Source: Pseudorhizobium endolithicum (GTDB taxonomy: Bacteria > Pseudomonadota > Alphaproteobacteria > Rhizobiales > Rhizobiaceae). From it: a stretch of DNA of 64,000 nt. A program made the position numbers and the translations under genes. This document shows positions 1-7,697 of the stretch, piece after piece. The stretch lies in NCBI RefSeq assembly GCF_902153245.2, contig NZ_CABFWF030000015.1:1-64000 (forward strand), written 5' to 3'. Below the pieces are notes generated by a model. The model searched no databases, was not told the DNA's origin, and worked only from the letters and a program-made list of their open reading frames with translations. Position 1 is the first letter of the stretch. Each line of letters starts with the position of its first letter.

Positions 1-361
1 GCATCGACACCTCCCGCCAAAGCGAAAAGTGTTACCCATGTCTCCGGTACGAAATGTCACCTATCTCTCAGGTCGGGCAGAACTTCCTATTCATATCGGC
101 TCCCTGATCGGCGCGTCGCGTCTGGCTGGAGATTTCTGTTCGCTTTTTCTTTCCCGCGAGGCTTTTAGGCCCGTTTCCGCAATCGCTCTTCGGTTTGCTG
201 ACCTGTTTGCGATCATCGAAGCGTCACCGGGCGCCTGCGGCAGCCACGTTACCTATGGTGGTTTCCTACAGCGCTACCGCCAGGAGGAGCAGCCCGCTAG
301 CTCCGCGCAAGCATAAGCGGCCATTCCTTTCCTGCCCGATGAAGGGTAGTGAAAGGGAAGC
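1..361. other. Left-edge region without a convincing gene
   Basis: An open frame at 29-316 (+) lacks a clear ribosome binding site, and its translation shows no recognisable domain. The opening bases, which include a 'gttacccatgtctccgg' stretch, remind me of sequence found beside rhizobial transposase genes. This may therefore be the worn edge of an old insertion, but nothing here proves it. Confidence 0.3.
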
Positions 362-529
362 ATGACCGTGTCTCGAGATCTCGACCTGCCAGCCGCAATA
401 TCCGAGGAAGTCCTCGGCCTCTTCCTGGAGGACAACGACCTCGATGCGCTGACGGACATCCTCGTCCAGTCGCTCGAGGAGGCTCTGCGCATCCTGCGGG
501 ACGAGATCCGCGGTGACGTGCTCCACTGA
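362..529 (+). CDS. Possible 55-aa acidic small protein
   Basis: An ATG follows a purine-rich 'aaagggaag' stretch and opens a 55-codon frame. The predicted product is acidic and Leu/Glu/Asp rich, reading SEEVLGLFLEDNDLDAL in its middle, and probably forms an amphipathic helix. It has no signal peptide or recognised domain. The frame is too short for the length alone to be evidence, and an 86-codon frame overlaps it on the other strand. I favour this strand because of the ribosome binding site. The function is unknown. Confidence 0.35.
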   Translation: MTVSRDLDLPAAISEEVLGLFLEDNDLDALTDILVQSLEEALRILRDEIRGDVLH

Positions 530-597
530 CGGTGCCGTCCCACAGGCCCCAGCCTCGCAAAGCGTGACATCGGTTCATCAACGGTTACAGTAAAAAC

Positions 598-622
598 GGA
601 ACAAGGTCTTTCCTTGGGGGTT
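598..622 (+). promoter_or_regulatory. EcfG/RpoE2-type promoter
   Basis: GGAAC (598-602), 17 nt, then GTT (620-622). This matches the alphaproteobacterial general-stress sigma consensus GGAAC-N16-17-cGTT with G in place of the C. The element ends 34 nt before the ATG at 657. Confidence 0.5.
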
Positions 623-656
623 CTTCTGCGCGGAAGGGCAACAAAAGGAGAAAGAC

Positions 657-1055
657 ATGAAAAAGATTCTGATCGCTTCTTGCGCAATCTTCGCTGCGGC
701 CTTCGCAACCGGCGCCTCGGCCCAGGAAGGCACCGCGAGCGGTGCGGCCGGCGGTGCGGTCACCGGTGCCATCGTCGGTGGTCCGGTTGGTGCGGCTGTC
801 GGCGGCATTGCCGGCGCCGCTCTCGGTACGGCAATCGATCCGCCGCCGCAGGAAGTCATCCGCTACGTGGAAACGCAGCCTGCGCCGTCTGCGAGCGTGG
901 TCGTCGAGGAGGAAATCGTGGTCGGCAAGCCCGTTCCCGAAGCCGTGGTCCTCACTCCCGTCCCCGATCACGAGACCTACGCCTATGCAGTGGTCAATGA
1001 GCAGCGCGTGATCGTCGATCCGCAGACCCGCACCGTGGTCCAGGTGATCCAGTAA
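657..1055 (+). CDS. DUF1236-like secreted glycine-zipper protein
   Basis: The 132-aa product has a Sec signal peptide (MKKILIASCAIFAAAFATGASA). A glycine-zipper region follows (about residues 30-60, repeated GxxxG within GAAGGAVTGAIVGGPVGAAV), then a Pro/Val/Glu-rich linker. The C-terminal segment near residues 100-132 reads VVNEQRVIVDPQTRTVVQVI, the pattern of DUF1236 proteins common in rhizobia. It is probably periplasmic or outer-membrane associated, and its molecular role is unknown. The ATG is preceded by a strong 'aaaggagaaagac' ribosome binding site. An EcfG-type promoter lies 34 nt upstream, which suggests induction in the general stress response. Confidence 0.85.
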   Translation: MKKILIASCAIFAAAFATGASAQEGTASGAAGGAVTGAIVGGPVGAAVGGIAGAALGTAIDPPPQEVIRYVETQPAPSASVVVEEEIVVGKPVPEAVVLTPVPDHETYAYAVVNEQRVIVDPQTRTVVQVIQ

Positions 1056-1372
1056 GGCTGCTTCCGTATCACGTCGCATGCCATGGTTTCAGGGCCTTCC
1101 TCCGGGTAGGTCCTGAAACCACGACCGGGCCAGCCGTCCGGGCGCGCTCAGCCTCTAGAAAGCAGGGGTGTTGGACGGGTTGCCCTTCGCGCAGTCGCCA
1201 TAGGCGCTCCTGGCGGACCATCGTTTCCCACAAACCGGCAACGGGTTGATATCTATGCGAGAAAGGTGAGCAGATCGCGCCGCTGCAGGACGGCTGCCTT
1301 GCGGGCTGCCGTGTGGGGAGCGGAAAACTGTCTGCTTGAAAATTGAGAAAAACGAAGCTTCTCAAAATGGAA
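1056..1372. other. Intergenic region with an inverted repeat
   Basis: No supported gene. A 9-bp perfect inverted repeat (ggtttcagg at 1085-1093, cctgaaacc at 1112-1120) lies just after the DUF1236-like gene. It could act as a transcript-end hairpin, but no T-run follows. The rest looks unremarkable. Confidence 0.4.
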
Positions 1373-1459
1373 TGGTGCCCAGAAGAGGACTCGAACCTCC
1401 ACACCCTTGCGAGTACCAGCACCTGAAGCTGGCGCGTCTACCAATTCCGCCATCTGGGC
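1373..1459 (-). tRNA. tRNA-Leu(CAG)
   Basis: Read on the minus strand this is a class II tRNA of 87 nt including an encoded CCA end. The acceptor stem is GCCCAGA pairing with TCTGGGC. The D-loop region has GGTAGACGC. The anticodon stem CCAGC/GCTGG encloses the loop TTCAGGT with anticodon CAG. A long variable arm follows, then the T-loop GGTTCGAGTCC. It decodes CUG, the dominant Leu codon in such high-GC genomes. Its 5' end is at 1459 and its transcript reads away from the SelW-like gene. Confidence 0.97.
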
Positions 1460-1612
1460 GACGGAGAGCCATGTACGGGGGCGGCCCGCGCCTGTCAACA
1501 GGCTTTTTGAAGTTTCCGTGCCCGGCTGGAAAAACGGCATGGCGGCCGGACCGGCCGCAGCCCCGGCATTGCCACCTGGCAACCGGCTGGCCTGTCTTGG
1601 ACGTGAACGCCG

Positions 1613-1909
1613 TCAGCCGCCGTTGTTTTCCCCGCTGCGATCCAGGTGGCCGAGGTCGCGCTCCGGCTCGATGACGTCGCGCACCCTTTGCTTGAGTTCC
1701 TTCGGCCCCGGAAAGCCGCCGTCGCGCTTGCGCTCCCAGATGAGTTCCCCGTCGATGCGAATTTCGAAGTTGCCGCCCGTACCGGGAGTGAGGGCAACTT
1801 CGCCAAGGCTGTCGGAGAAGGTCTGCAGCAGTTCCTGCGCCATCCAGCCGGCGCGCAGCAGCCAGTTGCATTGCGTGCAGTAAAGGATGGTGATGCGCGG
1901 CTTGTGCAT
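1613..1909 (-). CDS. SelT/SelW/SelH (Rdx) family thioredoxin-fold protein
   Basis: The 98-aa product starts MHKPRITILYCTQCNW, with a CxxC redox motif at Cys11 and Cys14. This is the Cys version of the CxxU motif of animal selenoprotein W. The family's C-terminal signature also appears, as GGFPGPKELKQRVRD near residues 62-77. The protein is cytosolic with no signal peptide. Bacterial Rdx proteins are thought to act in thiol redox reactions, but the partner is unknown. The gene stands alone, with no operon partner on this strand. Confidence 0.9.
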   Translation of the reverse strand: MHKPRITILYCTQCNWLLRAGWMAQELLQTFSDSLGEVALTPGTGGNFEIRIDGELIWERKRDGGFPGPKELKQRVRDVIEPERDLGHLDRSGENNGG

Positions 1910-2252
1910 ATCGGCTCCTCTCGCAGTTCATCGAGAGGCTTCCGCCGCCGCTCGGGTTTGCGCAAAGCAACCCCAGTTGCGTTGCCGATGCAAGCCCTTT
2001 CGATGGAAGTGGAGATGGTCCGGCGGGGGAGGAGGAAGAACGGGTCAGAAATCGGTGGGAGGGTGTCTCCGCGGGCGCATCCGCTACCATCAGGATGGGT
2101 GGCCGATGTTCTTCCATTGCTGCCATTGCCGCGACTGCCGGCGCCAGAATGGCAGTGCCTCGGGAGGGGGCGCACCGATCCCGGCTGCCCGCGACTGAAA
2201 AAGGCCCCCGCATGGATGCGGGAGCCTCCTCGGGAAGATCCCCGAGCGCGGA
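1910..2252. other. Intergenic region between two minus-strand genes
   Basis: I see no supported gene. The stretch carries the terminator of the DUF3618 operon at 2198-2226 and the upstream region of the SelW-like gene. Open frames on both strands here have no ribosome binding sites and no recognisable domains. Confidence 0.4.
2198..2226 (-). terminator. Rho-independent terminator of the DUF3618 operon
   Basis: On the minus strand a 10-bp stem (GGCTCCCGCA / TGCGGGGGCC, one G-T mismatch) is followed by TTTTT. It lies 26 nt after the stop of the gene ending at 2253. Confidence 0.8.
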
Positions 2253-3278
2253 TCAGTAGGATCGGCTGTCGCCGCGTGCATCGCCGTTCGGGCGCTGGTA
2301 TGTCCGGGTCTCCTCGGCGATGCGCTCACGGGCCGTGTCATGCACATCCGTAGCGATGCTCGCTGCCTTGCCGTAGACGTCGGAGGCCACTTCTTCCGCC
2401 TTGTGCATGGCCTCGGATGTGCTATTGGCCAACTGCTCGCGCACGCCCTCGGCCATCTCGCCCATCGCTTCGTCCTCGCGGCGGGTGTTCGGCAGCGCCG
2501 CACCGATTGCAGCGCCGAGTGCAAAGGCGAGTGCTCCGCCGATCAGCGGCTGGTCCTGGAAGTGCTTGAGAAGGCTCTCGTTCATGTTGCCGGCATAATT
2601 GCGCATCGAGCCGCCGGCCGACATCGCGCCGCTGCCCATGGAGCGGGCGCCCCCCATCACGGAACTGCCCGCCCTCGAGGCGGAGGAGGTAACCCGCCCC
2701 CAGGTCCGCGCAGCCCAGCCGGACGCTTCGTCGAAGAGCCTGCCGGCCTCGTCGCGGATGTCATGCATCTGCCGACCGGTGGCGTCGGCAAAGCCGCGAT
2801 AGGTTTTGCCGGTGGAGTCCATGAAATGGCCCGCGCGGCGCCCCGATTCGTCCGTCAGCGCCTTGAAGCGGTTGCCGCCTTCATCGGTGAAGTGGCTGTA
2901 GCGGGAGGTGCCTTCCATCTGTACCGGACCCACCCGGCGTACCGAACCGCGGACCGGTGCCAGCGGATACTCCGGTTCCTCGTCATACGCTGTCGAGGTG
3001 GATGTGTCGGTGGATCGGCTGGCGCCCGGATTGGCCATCAGCCAGGCCATGCTGATTCCCATCAGGGCGACCGGGACCGGATTGGTCTTCATGGCATTGC
3101 CGAGATTGGCGACGTATTCGCCGCCGCCGCTGCCCTTCGCGTAAGCCAAGGCTTCGTCTAGAAGCTGTCCCGGCGACATCTTTGACTGGATCGCATCGAT
3201 CCGGTCCTCGATGCGGCGACGATCCGCTTCGATCTCCCGCTCGATCATTTCTGCTCGGTTGCTGTCAGACGTGGTCAT
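2253..3278 (-). CDS. DUF3618 domain-containing protein
   Basis: The 341-aa product starts at MTTSDSNRAEMIERE. Residues 8-45 carry the DUF3618 pattern (IEREIEADRRRIEDRIDAI, then KMSPGQLLDEAL). A short hydrophobic segment follows (VPVALMGISMAWLMA), then a long Gly/Ser/Arg-rich middle with SHFTDEGG and HFMDSTGK, and a glycine-rich membrane-like segment (LIGGALAFALGAAIGAAL). The C-terminal tail may be a coiled coil. It is the last gene of a three-gene operon: its ATG shares one base with the stop of the DUF1469 gene. The function is unknown; an envelope or membrane-associated stress role is inferred from its partners and from the EcfG-type promoter upstream of the operon. Confidence 0.9.
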   Translation of the reverse strand: MTTSDSNRAEMIEREIEADRRRIEDRIDAIQSKMSPGQLLDEALAYAKGSGGGEYVANLGNAMKTNPVPVALMGISMAWLMANPGASRSTDTSTSTAYDEEPEYPLAPVRGSVRRVGPVQMEGTSRYSHFTDEGGNRFKALTDESGRRAGHFMDSTGKTYRGFADATGRQMHDIRDEAGRLFDEASGWAARTWGRVTSSASRAGSSVMGGARSMGSGAMSAGGSMRNYAGNMNESLLKHFQDQPLIGGALAFALGAAIGAALPNTRREDEAMGEMAEGVREQLANSTSEAMHKAEEVASDVYGKAASIATDVHDTARERIAEETRTYQRPNGDARGDSRSY

Positions 3279-3694
3279 TACACGCGCTCCTTGATCATCT
3301 GGGCATCCCGGCGAAGCGACGACGAGGTGCGGTCGAACTTGAGGTTCTCGCCGCGAAGCGCCGAAAGCCCGCGGTGGATCATGCCCCACGCGATCAGCGC
3401 AACGACGACGCCGACGATGACGGAGGCCAGTGCGTCGGCGCTCGGTTCCCGCATGCCTTGGGCGACGAAGAAGGCAGCCAATCCGTTGACGAGCGCGGCG
3501 AGCAACACCCCGACGGCGGCGATGGCGAAGACAAGGCCGGCTGCGAAGGACTCCACCCCTGTCAGGGCACTGGACATCTTTTCGGAAGCCTCGGTCTTCG
3601 CGAGGTCGATCTCCTTGCGGAACAGGCCGGTGATGTCGGCCACGAGGCCGCTCAGAAGTTCCGAGAGCGGGCGGTTTTCCATCTGGTTAGCCAT
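3278..3694 (-). CDS. Phage holin family (DUF1469, Holin_3_6) membrane protein
   Basis: The 138-aa product starts at MANQMENRPLSELLSG, whose N-terminal helix contains the family's FRKEIDLAKTEASEK pattern. Two membrane segments follow (about residues 45-70, GLVFAIAAVGVLLAALVNGLAAFFV, and 83-105, VIVGVVVALIAWGMI). Despite the family name, these chromosomal proteins are not lysis holins as far as is known. They sit in membrane-stress operons with DUF3618 proteins. The ATG at 3694 overlaps the end of the upstream gene by 8 nt, and the TAA overlaps the next ATG by 1 nt, so the genes are probably translationally coupled. Confidence 0.9.
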   Translation of the reverse strand: MANQMENRPLSELLSGLVADITGLFRKEIDLAKTEASEKMSSALTGVESFAAGLVFAIAAVGVLLAALVNGLAAFFVAQGMREPSADALASVIVGVVVALIAWGMIHRGLSALRGENLKFDRTSSSLRRDAQMIKERV

Positions 3695-4391
3695 TGTAGC
3701 GGCCCTCCGGGGTATAGGACGTCGCATAGCCGGCCCCCGTGGCGGGGCTGACGGGCGAAGCCGCGGTTGAGGTGGTGCCGACGCCGTCTGCAGAGCGAGG
3801 GCTCGCAGAAGCGCGTGTTACGCCGTCCGTGGGGGATGCTCCCGCCTGGCGCCGATCTGCGGACGCGGTCAGGAAGCGGCTGGCGGCAAAACCGGCCAGG
3901 GCTGCAATGCCGAGGAAGGCTGCAGGCTGACGGCGACCGAAATCTTCCGCCATGGCGGCGATTTCACCCATCTCCTTGCCTTTGATGTCGCCGGCCAGGC
4001 GTTGAATGCTGTCGCCGATCTGCTTGGCGTAGCGGCCGACTTCCGGCTGGTCGCCCTGTGCAAGCTCGTCACCGACCTTCTGCATGGCGGTGGCAAGACC
4101 GCCGAGACGTTCGGCTGCATAGGTCTTCTGGCCTTCCGCGGCCTCTTTGGCCCGTCCGGTCGCGTGGCCCAGTTCGTCCTGCGCCATGGACTTCACTGCC
4201 TGCCAGTCTTCGCTGGCCCTTTCCTTCAGGCTGCCGCCCGCGCCCTGGGCGGTCGATGTGGCGGAACGCGCCGTTTCGGACGCCGCTCTGCCAAGCTCCG
4301 GTGCGGCTCCTTCCCGTGCCGGATTGCCTCCGGCGGCGTAGGTGGAGCCCGGCCGGTAGCCGTCTCCGCGATTTGGGTCATGTTCGGTCAT
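3687..4391 (-). CDS. Nutrient-deprivation-induced-type stress protein
   Basis: The 234-aa product starts at MTEHDPNRGDGYRPG, after a 'gggagag' ribosome binding site; an upstream in-frame extension lacks one. It is low-complexity and Ala/Gly/Glu-rich. A helical region (about 40-135, with RASEDWQAVKSMAQDELGHA and LATAMQKVGDELA) resembles LEA-like or apolipoprotein-like amphipathic helices. A short hydrophobic stretch near 160-180 (FLGIAALAGFAASRFL) precedes a disordered tail. Rhizobial relatives are usually annotated as nutrient-deprivation-induced proteins. It heads the operon with the DUF1469 and DUF3618 genes, behind an EcfG-type promoter. Confidence 0.8.
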   Translation of the reverse strand: MTEHDPNRGDGYRPGSTYAAGGNPAREGAAPELGRAASETARSATSTAQGAGGSLKERASEDWQAVKSMAQDELGHATGRAKEAAEGQKTYAAERLGGLATAMQKVGDELAQGDQPEVGRYAKQIGDSIQRLAGDIKGKEMGEIAAMAEDFGRRQPAAFLGIAALAGFAASRFLTASADRRQAGASPTDGVTRASASPRSADGVGTTSTAASPVSPATGAGYATSYTPEGRYNG

Positions 4392-4453
4392 GAAACTCTC
4401 CCATGGATGTCGGTGGGATCGGCACGGGCCTCGTGCGAAACGATCAGAGATTT

Positions 4454-4480
4454 GAACAGCAATCAGCCGCAAAATGTTCC
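4454..4480 (-). promoter_or_regulatory. EcfG/RpoE2-type promoter of the envelope stress operon
   Basis: On the minus strand GGAAC (4480-4476) is followed by 18 nt and GTT (4457-4455), i.e. GGAAC-N17-tGTT. The element ends about 62 nt before the ATG at 4391. That spacing suits a promoter for the three-gene operon, but is longer than at the other four sites in this window. Confidence 0.5.
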
Positions 4481-4683
4481 GAAAGCTGCCATATTTCGTT
4501 CGGGGGAAGGCGGATGGCGGCCATCTGTCCACCCGGAGCCGGGGGCTCCCATGGAGGCTCAGGTATCTGCCGGAGGATTAAGATTGGATTCAGTCTTTCC
4601 CGGTAAGGTTCCGTTAGCTTTCACCGGGCGGCACGGATGCCGCCGGGAAATCGGCTCGATTGTTGTTCTGCGTGCGGGTTCTC

Positions 4684-5727
4684 ATGCGTCTTTCGGTTCT
4701 GCCAGCTTTCCTCCTTGCCGGCCTTGTTCTGTCCGGCTGCACCTCCAGGTCCGCTCCGGAGACCCGGGCCGCGGCAGCACCTTCTCGCGAGATCACGAGT
4801 TCGGTGGTTCCTGCGGCTCCGGTGCCGGTGGCAAGTGTCGGCGGGACGGCCCCGGAAGCCCGCTCCCTGCCGCAGAAGGCGCTCGCCTGGGCGGGAGACG
4901 TGGTTCGCCCTCAGGCCTTCGCGCCGGTCACGACGACTGTGGGCATGCCGGTTCCCTCGCAGCGCCCGATGACGCTTCTCCTTCCCGGCGATCCGGGTGC
5001 GACCGGGCCGGTCAGTCGCTCGAAGATCTACAGCCAGCGCTTCCGCGACGCCAAGCCGATCAACTTCGGCAAGGTGGCGCCGAAGCACTATGCGGTGCAC
5101 GGCGTCGACGTTTCCCGCTGGCAAGGCGAAATCGACTGGCCCAAGCTGAGGACTCAAGGCGCTAACTTCGCCTATATCAAGGCGACCGACGGCGGCGACC
5201 ATCTCGATCCGATGTTCAGGACCAACTGGCGGCGGGCCAAGGAAGCCGGCATCCGCCGCGGCGCCTATCATTTCTTCTACTGGTGCCGCCGCGCCAGCGA
5301 GCAGGCCGACTGGTTCATCCGGAACGTCCCGCGTGACCCGGACGCCCTGCCGCCGGTGATCGACGTCGAGTGGAACGGCGATTCCGCCTGCAAGCGCCGC
5401 CCGTCGCGCGCCGACGTCCTGGAGAAGATGCAGGTCTTCATGGACAAGCTGGAGCGGCACTACGGCCAGCGTCCGGTCATCTACACGGCGCCGGACTTCT
5501 ACAAGGACAATCTCGTCGGCGCGTTCGAGAACTATCCCTTCTGGCTGCGGGCCGTTGCCCAGCACCCCTCGAAGGTCTATCCGGGCCGCAAGTTCGTCTT
5601 CTGGCAGTATTCGGGCTCCGGCCTGTCCCAGGGTGTCGACGGCAAGATCGACCTCAACGTCTTCAACGGCAGCGAGGAGGGGTGGCACAACTGGGTCGCC
5701 GCCCGCGCCATGAGCGCCCGCAACTAA
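4684..5727 (+). CDS. GH25 family lysozyme-like lipoprotein
   Basis: The 347-aa product is predicted to cleave peptidoglycan between MurNAc and GlcNAc. It begins MRLSVLPAFLLAGLVLSGC, a lipoprotein signal with lipobox LSGC and acylated Cys19. An upstream in-frame ATG at 4660 would put extra residues before this signal, so I prefer 4684. A Pro/Ala-rich linker leads to the GH25 barrel from about residue 138 (VHGVDVSRWQGEIDW). The barrel contains the conserved AYIKATDG and the DxE-type catalytic motif PPVIDVEW, and ends with FWQYSGSG and DLNVFNG. The gene stands alone. Its stop overlaps the convergent LysR gene by 4 nt. Confidence 0.93.
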   Translation: MRLSVLPAFLLAGLVLSGCTSRSAPETRAAAAPSREITSSVVPAAPVPVASVGGTAPEARSLPQKALAWAGDVVRPQAFAPVTTTVGMPVPSQRPMTLLLPGDPGATGPVSRSKIYSQRFRDAKPINFGKVAPKHYAVHGVDVSRWQGEIDWPKLRTQGANFAYIKATDGGDHLDPMFRTNWRRAKEAGIRRGAYHFFYWCRRASEQADWFIRNVPRDPDALPPVIDVEWNGDSACKRRPSRADVLEKMQVFMDKLERHYGQRPVIYTAPDFYKDNLVGAFENYPFWLRAVAQHPSKVYPGRKFVFWQYSGSGLSQGVDGKIDLNVFNGSEEGWHNWVAARAMSARN

Positions 5728-6629
5728 CGCCCTTCGTCTAGCTCCGCTTCCGCCAGCAGCCAGTCGGCGAGTTGGCGGACGTTCCTGTCCGCAGACCGCG
5801 ACGACATGAGGAAGTAGCCCCTGTCCGGGGCTGCGACTTCCGGGCCGGCCTTTGCGAGCATGCCCGTCGTCACCTGGCTGTCGATGAGCCCGAGCCAGCC
5901 GAGCGCCAGGCCCTGCCCGCCGAGCGCCGCCTGCACGACCATCGCATAGGTATTGAAGCTTGCGTCTCCGCCCGCGGCCGCGGCGGGACGATGGATGCCC
6001 GCCCCCGAGAGATAGCCCGACCAGTCGAACCAGGGTGAGGAAGCCAGGGCCTCCAGGTGGATCAGGGGTGCTGTCGCGAGAAGATCCTCCGTCCGGCAGA
6101 CGCGCTCCAGGAGCGCCGGTGCGCAGACCGGCACCACCCGCTCCGGCATCATCATCCTTCCGACATGGCCGAACTCGGCCCGAGAGCCGAAGGCGACCGC
6201 GATTTCCGCCTGGTCGGCCCAGTCCGAGGCGAGCCTTTGGGTCGAGACGATCTGGATGTCGATCTCCGGATGGCGCTCGCGAAAGCTCTGCATGCGCGGG
6301 ATGAGCCAGAGCGTGGCGAAGGCATAATCGGTAGCCAGTCTGACCGACGGCCGCCGCGCCTGCTGCCGCAGGCGTTCGGCAAGGGTATCGATATCCGAGA
6401 CCGACCGCGCCACGACATCCAGCAACTGCCTGCCTTCGCGGCTGAGCGCCACGCCGCGATGCTGCCGGTGGAGAAGGTGCACGCCGAAGGCCGCCTCCAA
6501 CTGCCGCATCTGGTAGCTGACCGCGGGCTGGCTCAGCCCCAGCACCCGGCCCGCGGCCGACAGCGAGCCGTGCCGGGCGATCTCGCGAAACAGCCTCAGC
6601 CATCCTAGGTCGACCGGTGGGAAAGCCAT
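5724..6629 (-). CDS. LysR-type regulator of choline-sulfate use
   Basis: The 301-aa product has an N-terminal LysR winged helix-turn-helix (residues 8-66; LFREIARHGSLSAAGRVLGL and PAVSYQMRQLE). A periplasmic-binding-like effector domain follows from about residue 95. It is divergent from choX-betC, the usual arrangement for the LysR regulator of choline-O-sulfate utilisation in rhizobia. The shared 96-bp intergenic region is AT-richer and would hold its operators. The inducer is inferred from context to be choline-O-sulfate or choline. Confidence 0.87.
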   Translation of the reverse strand: MAFPPVDLGWLRLFREIARHGSLSAAGRVLGLSQPAVSYQMRQLEAAFGVHLLHRQHRGVALSREGRQLLDVVARSVSDIDTLAERLRQQARRPSVRLATDYAFATLWLIPRMQSFRERHPEIDIQIVSTQRLASDWADQAEIAVAFGSRAEFGHVGRMMMPERVVPVCAPALLERVCRTEDLLATAPLIHLEALASSPWFDWSGYLSGAGIHRPAAAAGGDASFNTYAMVVQAALGGQGLALGWLGLIDSQVTTGMLAKAGPEVAAPDRGYFLMSSRSADRNVRQLADWLLAEAELDEGR

Positions 6630-6725
6630 AAAATCACCTTATGCGATGTATCGAAAAAAACCGCCTTCACGATGACAGATTGCCGCGGTTCAATAATCCT
6701 AGCAAATAGAAGAAGGGGAACAAGC

Positions 6726-7685
6726 ATGACTTTGCCTTCCATCCAGGGTGCGTCCGTCCTGGCCTGTACCGGCGCATTCATTGCCGCTCTTTCCGCCCTG
6801 CCGGCCGCGGCTGCGGACGCCGAATCCTGCAAGACCATCCGGCTTTCCGATCCGGGCTGGACGGACATCACCGCCACCAATGGCGTTGCCGCCTTCCTTC
6901 TGGAGGCCCTGGGTTACGAGCCGGACGTCAAGACGCTGTCCGTTCCGATCGGCTACCAGTCGATGAAGAATGGCGAGATCGACGTCTTCCTCGGCAACTG
7001 GATGCCGGCGCAGCAATCCTTCATCGATGATCTCAACGCTGCGAAGGCCGCCGAAGTCCTGAACAAGAACCTGGAGGGCGCCAAGTTCACGCTCGCCGTG
7101 CCGGCCGCCACCGCGGAGAAGGGCATCAAGGACTTCGCCGACCTCGCCGCCCATGCGGAAGATTTCGAGCGCAAGATCTACGGCATCGAGCCGGGTGCGC
7201 CCGCCAACTCCAACATCCAGAAGATGATCGATTCGGGCGACTTCGACCTGAAGGACTGGGAACTGGTGGAATCCGGCGAGCAGGCCATGCTGGCGCAGGT
7301 CGCGCGCGCCACTGGGGAAAACAAGCCGATTGTCTTCCTCGCCTGGGCGCCGCATCCGATGAACGAGCAGTTCGAGATCACCTACCTCTCCGGCGGGGAC
7401 GAATACTTCGGACCGGATTTCGGCGGCGCCGAAGTCTTCACGCTCGCCCGCACCGGCTGGTCCGCCGACTGCCCGAATGCCGCGACCTTCTTCAAGCAGC
7501 TGACCTTCACGGTGGAAATGGAGAACGTGCTGATGGGCGAGATCCTGGATGGTGAAGACCCGGCGGATGCAGCCGAAGCCTGGCTGAAGGAGAACCCCGA
7601 AGCCTTCGAAGCCTGGGTTGCCGGCGTCACCACCTTCGACGGCAAGCCGGCAAGGGATGCCGTCGCCGCAGCGCTGGGGCTCTGA
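6726..7685 (+). CDS. choX: Choline ABC transporter substrate-binding protein
   Basis: The 319-aa periplasmic binding protein starts at MTLPSIQGASVL, after the ribosome binding site 'gaaggggaacaagc'. A signal peptide ends near AAAADA. Mature-domain motifs include RLSDPGWTDITATNGV, VPIGYQSMKNGEIDVFLGNW and LAWAPHPMN, as in the OpuAC/ChoX glycine-betaine and choline class. In Sinorhizobium meliloti choX works with the choW permease and choV ATPase; neither is present beside this gene. The betC gene starts 12 nt downstream, so the two form an operon. Together they imply uptake and desulfation of choline compounds. Confidence 0.9.
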   Translation: MTLPSIQGASVLACTGAFIAALSALPAAAADAESCKTIRLSDPGWTDITATNGVAAFLLEALGYEPDVKTLSVPIGYQSMKNGEIDVFLGNWMPAQQSFIDDLNAAKAAEVLNKNLEGAKFTLAVPAATAEKGIKDFADLAAHAEDFERKIYGIEPGAPANSNIQKMIDSGDFDLKDWELVESGEQAMLAQVARATGENKPIVFLAWAPHPMNEQFEITYLSGGDEYFGPDFGGAEVFTLARTGWSADCPNAATFFKQLTFTVEMENVLMGEILDGEDPADAAEAWLKENPEAFEAWVAGVTTFDGKPARDAVAAALGL

Positions 7686-7697
7686 GGGAAACTACGC

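Noticed and set aside
29-316. 95-codon frame at the left edge
   Set aside because: No ribosome binding site and no recognisable domain. It may be a remnant of a transposase-linked sequence, but I cannot support it as a gene.
4621-6603. A 660-codon minus-strand frame across the GH25 gene and LysR gene
   Set aside because: Its translation is low-complexity Arg/Gly/Ala-rich with no domain, and both underlying genes on the other frames have clear motifs. It is a high-GC shadow.
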